Source: an uncultured Clostridia bacterium (GTDB lineage Bacteria; Bacillota; Clostridia; Lachnospirales; Anaerotignaceae). Taken from it: a DNA stretch of 36,562 nt. Numbering within the stretch: the first letter of the stretch is position 1; each line of letters opens with the position of its first letter. This document shows positions 31,449 through 36,562 of this stretch, one piece after another. The DNA lies in NCBI GenBank assembly GCA_944384265.1, contig CALWSR010000034.1, positions 1-36,562 on the forward strand, written 5' to 3'. The notes below the pieces were generated by a model that ran no database searches, was not told where the DNA came from, and was given only the letters and a program-made list of their open reading frames with translations. The position numbers and the translations under genes are program-made.

Positions 31449-32681
31449 ATGGTCTATATAGCAGTATTGGGCTTTGGTACAGTAGGTTCCGGTGTTTATG
31501 AGGTGATTACAAAAAATAAAGCAGTCATTGCAAGAAAAGCAGGTGTGGACATTGCCATAAAATATGTTTTAGACAGCAAGGAATTTCCAAATCACCCTGT
31601 CAATGAAATATTGACACACAATATTGATGATATTTTGGAAGATGAAAGCATACAGGTAGTAGTGGAAGTAATGGGCGGCGTGGAGATGCCTTATCAGTTT
31701 GTAAAAGCTGCTTTGGAAAAGGGAAAACACGTTGCAACATCCAACAAGGCCCTTGTGGCGGCCCATGGCCCAGAGCTTTTGAGCATTGCAAAAGAAAAAA
31801 ATGTCAACTTTTTGTTTGAGGCAAGTGTGGGAGGAGGCATTCCCATACTGCGCTCCATGAACCGCTGCCTTACAGCAGATGAAATATTGGAGGTAATGGG
31901 CATATTAAATGGCACAACAAATTACATTCTTACAGAAATGACGGAAAAAGGGCTTGCTTTTGAGGATGCATTAAAAGAAGCACAGGAACTGGGCTATGCA
32001 GAAAAGGACCCTACTGCCGATGTGGAGGGCTATGACGCCTGCCGAAAAATTGCCATTTTATCCTCTCTTGCTTTTGGAAAAACTGCTGATTTTGAAGAAA
32101 TTCCCACAGAAGGGATTACAAAAATTACAAAAACCGATATTTTTTATGCCAAAAGGTGCAAATCTGTGATAAAATTGGTAGGTATCAGTAAAAAAACGCC
32201 GGAGGGAATTTCTGCTTCTGTGGAGCCATTGCTTTTGCCAAAGGACCATCCCCTGGCCAGCGTCAATGGTGCGTTTAATGCCATATTGGTAAAGGGAAAC
32301 ATGGTGGGGGATTTGATGTTTTATGGCAGCGGTGCAGGCAGTCTTCCCACAGCCAGTGCAGTGGTGTCCGATGTTGTGGCAGCTGTAAGACACCAGCATA
32401 TCCATGTAGATGTGGACTGGACAGCAGAAAAAATGGATATTTTGTCAAAAGACCATGTGGCTGTAAAAGCGCTGATACGCATTGCAGGAGGAGAAGAACA
32501 GCAAAAAAAGGCACTCTCTGCATTTAAAGGGGGTAGCATTGTCACAATAGAAGAAGCACAGGACGAATTTGCCATCATCACAGACATGGAAACAGAAAAA
32601 TCACTGGCAGATAAAATAGAACAGCTTTCTTGTGAAATGAAAGTACGCAATAGAATCAGAATGGAGGCAGCACAGCTATGA
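31449..32681 (+). CDS. hom: Homoserine dehydrogenase
   Basis: 410 aa from ATG 31449 with SD GAGGGAG 8 bases upstream; GTG 31440 overlaps the SD. It reduces aspartate semialdehyde to homoserine with NAD(P)H. Nucleotide-binding GFGTVGSGV at residues 8-16, GGVEMPYQFVKAALEKGKHV, TSNKALVAAHG, then the catalytic region GILNGTTNYILTEM, ELGYAEKDPTADVEGYD. The C-terminal ACT domain (ALIRIAGGEEQQKKALSAF) suggests feedback control by threonine. Its stop overlaps the thrB start as ATGA. Confidence 0.96.
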   Translation: MVYIAVLGFGTVGSGVYEVITKNKAVIARKAGVDIAIKYVLDSKEFPNHPVNEILTHNIDDILEDESIQVVVEVMGGVEMPYQFVKAALEKGKHVATSNKALVAAHGPELLSIAKEKNVNFLFEASVGGGIPILRSMNRCLTADEILEVMGILNGTTNYILTEMTEKGLAFEDALKEAQELGYAEKDPTADVEGYDACRKIAILSSLAFGKTADFEEIPTEGITKITKTDIFYAKRCKSVIKLVGISKKTPEGISASVEPLLLPKDHPLASVNGAFNAILVKGNMVGDLMFYGSGAGSLPTASAVVSDVVAAVRHQHIHVDVDWTAEKMDILSKDHVAVKALIRIAGGEEQQKKALSAFKGGSIVTIEEAQDEFAIITDMETEKSLADKIEQLSCEMKVRNRIRMEAAQL

Positions 32682-33580
32682 TGCACATAAAGGTACCGGC
32701 CACATCTGCCAATATGGGACCGGGTTTTGACAGTATTGGCATTGCTTTGCAATTATACAATCATTTATGGTTTGAAGAAATAGAACAAGGGGTAGAAATT
32801 ATTGTCAAACGAAAGCAGGAAATTGAAATTCCCACAGATAAAAACAATCTGATATATAAAACAATGGTGGATTTTTTTGCACAAACAGGCAATGTAATGC
32901 CCGGTGTTCGGCTGATACAGGAGGATTATATTCCCATGGTAAGAGGCCTGGGCAGCAGTGCAGCCTGCATTGTAGCAGGGCTTTTGGCGGCCAACCAGCT
33001 TTCGGGATGCCATTATGACAGACAACAGCTGGCACAGATTGCAGCAAAAATTGAAGGCCATCCGGATAATTCCAATCCTGCCCTTTTTGGCAGCATGGTA
33101 GTGGGGGCATTGGACCAGCATGAAATGCGTCATGTTCGTTTGGATTTGCCAAAGGATTTGATATTTGCCATTATGGTGCCTGATTTTCCTGTTTCCACAG
33201 AGGACTCCAGAAGGGTTTTGCCAAAAGAGTATTCAAAAGCAGACGCTGTATTCAACGCTTCCAGAGCGGCTCTTTTGGTAGCTTCTATTTATGCAGGAAA
33301 ATATGAAAATCTTTCTATGGCAATGCAGGACCGTATCCATCAGCCTTACAGAAGCCAGCTGATACCGGATATGGACAGAATATTTCAAGCGGCCAAAAAC
33401 TATGGTGCATTGGCAACCTATTTAAGCGGTGCCGGCTCCACATTAATGGCTGTGTTGACAGAAAAAACGGCAGAGGGATTTCAGCAAAAAATGAAAGCCT
33501 ATTTAAAAGCCATTCCCAATGAATGGGAATTAACATTGCTGAAGCCTGATACAGAGGGCGCACAGCTCATTGCAGAATGA
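32678..33580 (+). CDS. thrB: Homoserine kinase
   Basis: 300 aa, GHMP kinase superfamily; phosphorylates homoserine to O-phosphohomoserine. Motif 1 VPATSANMGPGFDSIGIAL at residues 5-23, the ATP loop PMVRGLGSSAACIVAG, KIEGHPDNSNPALFGS, and motif 3 YLSGAGSTLMAVL. The start ATGATG overlaps the hom stop by 4 bases, so the second ATG (32681) is also possible. A threonine synthase gene, the usual next step, is not in this cluster. Confidence 0.96.
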   Translation: MMHIKVPATSANMGPGFDSIGIALQLYNHLWFEEIEQGVEIIVKRKQEIEIPTDKNNLIYKTMVDFFAQTGNVMPGVRLIQEDYIPMVRGLGSSAACIVAGLLAANQLSGCHYDRQQLAQIAAKIEGHPDNSNPALFGSMVVGALDQHEMRHVRLDLPKDLIFAIMVPDFPVSTEDSRRVLPKEYSKADAVFNASRAALLVASIYAGKYENLSMAMQDRIHQPYRSQLIPDMDRIFQAAKNYGALATYLSGAGSTLMAVLTEKTAEGFQQKMKAYLKAIPNEWELTLLKPDTEGAQLIAE

Positions 33581-33596
33581 CAGGAGGTATAATACA

Positions 33597-34823
33597 TTGT
33601 TAATTGTACAAAAATTCGGCGGCAGCTCTGTTGCCAACAAAGAGCGTATTTTTAATGTAGCAAAACGTATCATTGATACTCATAACGCAGGGAATGATGT
33701 GGTGGTTGTGCTTTCTGCACAGGGAGATACCACAGATGAACTGATTGAAAAGGCCCACCAGATTAACCCCAAAGCATCCAAAAGAGAAATGGATATGCTT
33801 CTTTCTACGGGAGAACAGCAGTCTGTGGCACTGATGGCCATGGCAATCAACAGCATGGGAGCAAGAGCAATTTCATTAAATGCCATGCAGGTGGGGATTG
33901 ATACCACATCTACATATGGCAATGCCCGCATCAAAACAATCAGCAGAGGCAGAATTGAGCATGAGCTGGACAGAAGAAACATTGTGATTGTCACAGGATT
34001 TCAGGGTGTCAACAAATATGATGACATTACCACATTGGGCAGAGGCGGCTCGGACACATCGGCAGTGGCGCTGGCAGCCATACTCCACGCAGATTTGTGT
34101 GAAATCTATACAGATGTAGACGGTGTTTATACAGCAGACCCCAGAGTGGTGAAGGATGCATGGAAGCTGGACGAAATCAGCTATGATGAAATGTTGGAGC
34201 TGGCATCATTGGGGGCAAAGGTACTGCACAATCGTTCTGTTGAAATGGCAAAAAAATATAATGTAAAATTGATTGTGCGCTCCAGTATGTCACAGGCAGA
34301 AGGTACGATTGTTAAGGAGGAATGTAAAGTGGAGAGAATGCTCATCAGCGGGGTAGCGGCAGATAAGGATGTGTCCAGAATTTCATTGATAGGGATTAAG
34401 GATGAACCGGGAAGGGCCTTTGAAGTGTTTGCACTGATGGCAAGAGAAAAAATCAGTGTGGATATTATACTGCAATCCATTGGAAGAGATGATACAAAAG
34501 ACATTTCATTTACAGTGGCAAAATCTGATTTGGAACAGACATTAAAAGTGCTGGAAGAAAATAAAGAAAGATTGACTGCCCAGAAAATTGTACATGATGA
34601 CCACATTGCAAAGCTTTCTGTTGTGGGCGCAGGCATGGCAACCAATCCCGGTGTTGCGGCATTGTTTTTTGAGGCACTGTATGATGCCGGTGTCAATATT
34701 AGCATGATTTCCACATCGGAAATTAAAATTTCTGTATTGATTGATGAAAATGAAGTGACTGCTGCACTGAATTCTGTCCATGAAAAATTTAAAACAGCAA
34801 CAGCAAGCATGAGAAAGCTTTAA
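33597..34823 (+). CDS. lysC: Aspartokinase
   Basis: 408 aa starting at TTG 33597, with SD AGGAGG 9 bases upstream; the ATG at 33570 lies inside thrB and before that SD. It catalyses the first step of the aspartate family. Kinase domain: KFGGSSVANKERI, VVVLSAQGDTTDEL, GRGGSDTSAVALAA, YTDVDGVYTADPR. Two C-terminal ACT domains (ISLIGIKDEPGRAFEVFALM; KLSVVGAGMATNPG) imply feedback by lysine and/or threonine. It is last in the operon and followed by a terminator. No asd gene is present in the window. Confidence 0.96.
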   Translation: MLIVQKFGGSSVANKERIFNVAKRIIDTHNAGNDVVVVLSAQGDTTDELIEKAHQINPKASKREMDMLLSTGEQQSVALMAMAINSMGARAISLNAMQVGIDTTSTYGNARIKTISRGRIEHELDRRNIVIVTGFQGVNKYDDITTLGRGGSDTSAVALAAILHADLCEIYTDVDGVYTADPRVVKDAWKLDEISYDEMLELASLGAKVLHNRSVEMAKKYNVKLIVRSSMSQAEGTIVKEECKVERMLISGVAADKDVSRISLIGIKDEPGRAFEVFALMAREKISVDIILQSIGRDDTKDISFTVAKSDLEQTLKVLEENKERLTAQKIVHDDHIAKLSVVGAGMATNPGVAALFFEALYDAGVNISMISTSEIKISVLIDENEVTAALNSVHEKFKTATASMRKL

Positions 34824-34849
34824 AAAGGGGGATTTCCCCCTTTTTTTAT
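34824..34849 (+). terminator. lysC operon terminator
   Basis: AAAAAGGGGG and CCCCCTTTTT form a stem with an ATTT loop and T-run directly after the stop codon. Confidence 0.9.
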
Positions 34850-34910
34850 TGCAAAAAAAGGATTGTATTGCATAAAAAAATCATATTCCATTGGTGTAGT
34901 ATGGTGTATG

Positions 34911-35252
34911 TTATGATATGATATTTTGTTCCTTGCATATATTTTTTAAAATATGTAATAAAGCAGATTGGGTTTCTTCCTCCAATGTTGAAAACAGCTT
35001 GATAAAAGAAGTGATTTGTTGGTCATTTTCTTTTTTGGGAAAAGGATATTTGATATCTTCTATGCCTAAAAGATAATCTATGGAAGTATCCAATATTTGT
35101 GCAATCCGTACCAAATCACGAAAGGAAGGCTCATTTTTTCCTGTTTCGTAATTGGAGATGGTGGCACAGTTGTATCCAAGGCAGTCACCGAGCTGTTGCT
35201 GTGTTTTATTGCAAGCCTTTCGGCACTCTCGCAGACGCTGAGAAAAATTCAT
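34911..35252 (-). CDS. XRE-family transcriptional regulator (minus strand of divergent pair)
   Basis: 113 aa, SD AAGGAG. Helix-turn-helix at residues 5-60: LRECRKACNKTQQQLGDCLG, ATISNYETGKNEPSFRDLVR, then LDTSIDYLLG, a Cro/CI-type fold. The short helical C-terminus (FIKLFSTLEEETQSALLHIL) probably dimerises. It is transcribed away from a second XRE gene across 120 bases with a 14-bp perfect inverted repeat, which suggests mutual or autoregulation. Confidence 0.88.
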   Translation of the reverse strand: MNFSQRLRECRKACNKTQQQLGDCLGYNCATISNYETGKNEPSFRDLVRIAQILDTSIDYLLGIEDIKYPFPKKENDQQITSFIKLFSTLEEETQSALLHILKNICKEQNIIS

Positions 35253-35272
35253 AAGGATTCTCCTTTTGTCAC

Positions 35273-35315
35273 ATAATATCTTTATAGTTATATTTTATTC
35301 TTATAAAGATATTAT
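35273..35315. promoter_or_regulatory. 14-bp perfect inverted repeat, shared operator candidate
   Basis: ATAATATCTTTATA (35273-35286) and TATAAAGATATTAT (35302-35315) are exact reverse complements with a 15-base spacer, centred between the two divergent XRE genes. The arms overlap -10-like sequences on both strands. A bound XRE dimer at each arm could control both promoters. Confidence 0.65.
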
Positions 35316-35372
35316 AACAAAACAGTTTTCTATTTACAATAGATGAAAACATTTGTTGACTAGGTGATTAGT

Positions 35373-35744
35373 ATGAAAATAGACCCTAAAAAAGTAGTAA
35401 ATGAGGAAGTAGATTTTGCAGCTGTTGGCAGTCGTATCAAGTCATATCGTTTAAAAAACAACATGACACAGGAGGAAATGGCGGAATATTTGCATATGTC
35501 TGTGCCATATATGAGCCGTATGGAAAGCGGCACATCTGTGCCAAGAATATCTACCATTGTAAAAATTGCAAATTTGTTTCATATTACGCCCAATGATTTG
35601 TTATATGACACATTAAAGTGGACAGACCAAAAGCAATATTATGAAATCACCAATTTATTGTCCGATTGCTCTGAACAGCAAAGAAAAATGCTTTTTAAAA
35701 TTATGAGGGTGGTGAAGGAAAGTATTTGCCAAAAAGAAGAATAG
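35373..35744 (+). CDS. XRE-family transcriptional regulator (plus strand of divergent pair)
   Basis: 123 aa from ATG 35373 (SD AGGTGA); GTG 35364 lies within the SD. Helix-turn-helix at about residues 18-75: GSRIKSYRLKNNMTQEEMAE, SVPYMSRMESGTSVPRISTI, ITPNDLLYD. The helical tail (LLSDCSEQQRKMLFKIMRVV) is a dimerisation segment common to XRE regulators of this size. The next genes are cotJABC, but a terminator separates them, so control of spore-coat genes is only possible, not shown. Confidence 0.88.
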   Translation: MKIDPKKVVNEEVDFAAVGSRIKSYRLKNNMTQEEMAEYLHMSVPYMSRMESGTSVPRISTIVKIANLFHITPNDLLYDTLKWTDQKQYYEITNLLSDCSEQQRKMLFKIMRVVKESICQKEE

Positions 35745-35753
35745 CTTTGTGCC

Positions 35754-35790
35754 AAGACGCATTTTTCAATGGTCATTGCGTCTTATTTTT
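35754..35790 (+). terminator. Terminator after the plus-strand XRE gene
   Basis: AAGACGCA and TGCGTCTT form an 8-bp perfect stem with a 15-base loop, followed by ATTTTTA. Confidence 0.82.
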
Positions 35791-35819
35791 ATGATTTTAA
35801 AAATGAAAAAACTTTCGGC

Positions 35820-35846
35820 ACACATTTTATATTTACACATACTATA
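35820..35846 (+). promoter_or_regulatory. Mother-cell sigma-factor promoter candidate for cotJ
   Basis: CATACTATA (35838-35846) fits the SigK -10 consensus CATANNNTA, with AC at exactly 16 bases upstream (35820-35821). It is also close to the SigE -10 box CATACANT. It lies 35 bases before the cotJA start. The B. subtilis operon is SigE-dependent; which factor acts here cannot be told. Confidence 0.45.
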
Positions 35847-35880
35847 AATATTGTAAGAAACAAAAAAAGGAGGATTTTTC

Positions 35881-36165
35881 ATGAGGGAGATGTGCAATGA
35901 TTTTTTAAACGAAGCAAATACTGCTGCCAATAGAACAAGAAGCTGTCCTTGTCAAAATAATACAAATTCCGGAGGAAATAACAATGTGCTGGAGCAGGAC
36001 TGTGACTCTTGGCTGATTGGCAAAATGGGATTGGCACAGGCCTATGTGCCTTTTCAGCCCAATGCAGATACCATGACACCGGAGCAAAGCTTGGTTTGCG
36101 GTACAGCATTTTCGGATTTGGTGATGCCTTATACACAAGGAAGCAATTTCGTTCGATTTTTGTAA
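35881..36165 (+). CDS. cotJA: Spore coat associated protein CotJA
   Basis: 94 aa, SD AAAGGAGG. The conserved CotJA core is GLAQAYVPFQPNADTMTPEQ, then SLVCGTAFSDLVMPY. The N-terminus is Asn/Cys-rich (SCPCQNNTNSGGNNN), longer than in the short bacillar form. CotJA is part of the inner spore coat assembled in the mother cell together with CotJC. First of cotJABC with tight spacing. Confidence 0.92.
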   Translation: MREMCNDFLNEANTAANRTRSCPCQNNTNSGGNNNVLEQDCDSWLIGKMGLAQAYVPFQPNADTMTPEQSLVCGTAFSDLVMPYTQGSNFVRFL

Positions 36166-36179
36166 AGGAGGGAAAGAAA

Positions 36180-36464
36180 ATGGATAGAGAGGAGCTTTTG
36201 AGCAGTTTGACACAGTTGGATTTTATGGCTGTCGATTTGGGATTGTATTTAAACACACATCCTGACGATGAAGAAGCCATCCAAGCCTATAATCAAGTGA
36301 TTATTGCCGCAGATACTGTCAGAGAAAAATATGAAGAGCAGTTTGGTCCTTTATGTTCCTTCAGAAGCTATGCCGCAGATACCCAAAATTGGCAGTGGAA
36401 AAACAATCCATGGCCTTGGCAGTCCGAGTTTAATTATTCCCTTGCAGGAAAGGAGTGTAAATAA
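36180..36464 (+). CDS. cotJB: Spore coat protein CotJB
   Basis: 94 aa from ATG 36180 with SD AAAGGAGGG; longer in-frame starts overlap cotJA. Family motifs: LSSLTQLDFMAVDLGLYLNT, HPDDEEAIQAY, FGPLCSF, WQWKNNPWPWQSEFN. The stop codon directly abuts the cotJC start. It acts with CotJA and CotJC in the spore coat; its own activity is not known. Confidence 0.93.
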   Translation: MDREELLSSLTQLDFMAVDLGLYLNTHPDDEEAIQAYNQVIIAADTVREKYEEQFGPLCSFRSYAADTQNWQWKNNPWPWQSEFNYSLAGKECK

Positions 36465-36562
36465 ATGTGGATTTATGAAAAAAAATTAGAATTTCCCGTA
36501 AAAATTACAACACCAGATGCAAGACTGGCTAAAATTATGATTGAGCAATACGGCGGACCAGA
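36465..36562 (+). CDS. cotJC: CotJC manganese-catalase-like spore coat protein, 5' part only
   Basis: Thirty-two complete codons are visible before the window ends: MWIYEKKLEFPVK, then TTPDARLAKIMIEQYGGP, the typical CotJC N-terminus. SD AAGGAG. The di-manganese catalase domain lies beyond the edge. Third gene of cotJABC. Confidence 0.93.
   Translation, partial: MWIYEKKLEFPVKITTPDARLAKIMIEQYGGP

Overview
The window comes from a low-GC, endospore-forming Firmicute of the class Clostridia. Evidence: AT-rich intergenic DNA, strong AGGAGG-type ribosome binding sites, rho-independent terminators, a cotJABC spore-coat operon, a GerS-like lipoprotein, DUF4364 and UPF0735 ACT proteins, and a TagA/CsaB wall-polymer set. 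A Lachnospirales/Anaerotignum-like genome would fit, but the genus cannot be fixed from this sequence.

Layout. (1) 1-5.5 kb is a mosaic accessory island. It holds the 5' part of a thioester/Cna-B surface adhesin (minus strand, running off the left edge) behind an attenuator-like leader, a DUF4236 membrane protein, a stalk-domain secreted protein, a short ribbon-helix-helix repressor with operator-like repeats, two long hairpins, and a phage-type pair ending in a BRO-N antirepressor. Tandem 11-bp repeats at about 2.08 and 5.43 kb resemble integrase arm sites. (2) 5.68 kb onward is chromosomal backbone: glnS, a repeat-filled gap and a small Cys-rich DUF6485 gene. (3) 9.0-13.9 kb is a minus-strand cluster: DUF4364, a TIGR01212 radical SAM gene broken by one in-frame amber codon, a hypothetical gene, a CobD-like PLP enzyme and an unrecognised 515-aa protein. 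(4) 14.2-17.9 kb carries a GerS-like lipoprotein, mazF without an adjacent mazE, and a secreted phosphodiester glycosidase. (5) 18.6-28.5 kb is a cell-envelope locus: murJ, an O-antigen-ligase/polymerase-like protein, a GT4 glycosyltransferase, two DUF4330 proteins, a fused GT4-CsaB protein, tagA and a YitT-family membrane protein. (6) 29.5-34.8 kb holds a DUF3784 protein, acpS (minus) and an ACT-regulator/hom/thrB/lysC operon. (7) 34.9 kb to the end has two divergent XRE regulators around a 14-bp perfect inverted repeat, then cotJA, cotJB and the start of cotJC.

How the genes work together. The envelope locus reads as synthesis of a pyruvylated, ManNAc-containing secondary wall polymer of the kind that anchors SLH proteins: TagA adds ManNAc, glycosyltransferases extend the chain, CsaB adds the pyruvate ketal, and MurJ and the Wzy-like protein handle lipid-linked intermediates. 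The aspartate-family operon makes homoserine phosphate but contains no thrC.

The most unusual feature is a family of imperfect hairpin-containing repeats of about 50-60 bp. They sit inside longer degenerate units that fill three gaps (7.4-8.35, 17.9-18.6 and 26.0-26.9 kb), all in one orientation. In each gap the last copy ends just upstream of the ribosome binding site of the next gene, so three unrelated genes share the same 5' leader motif.
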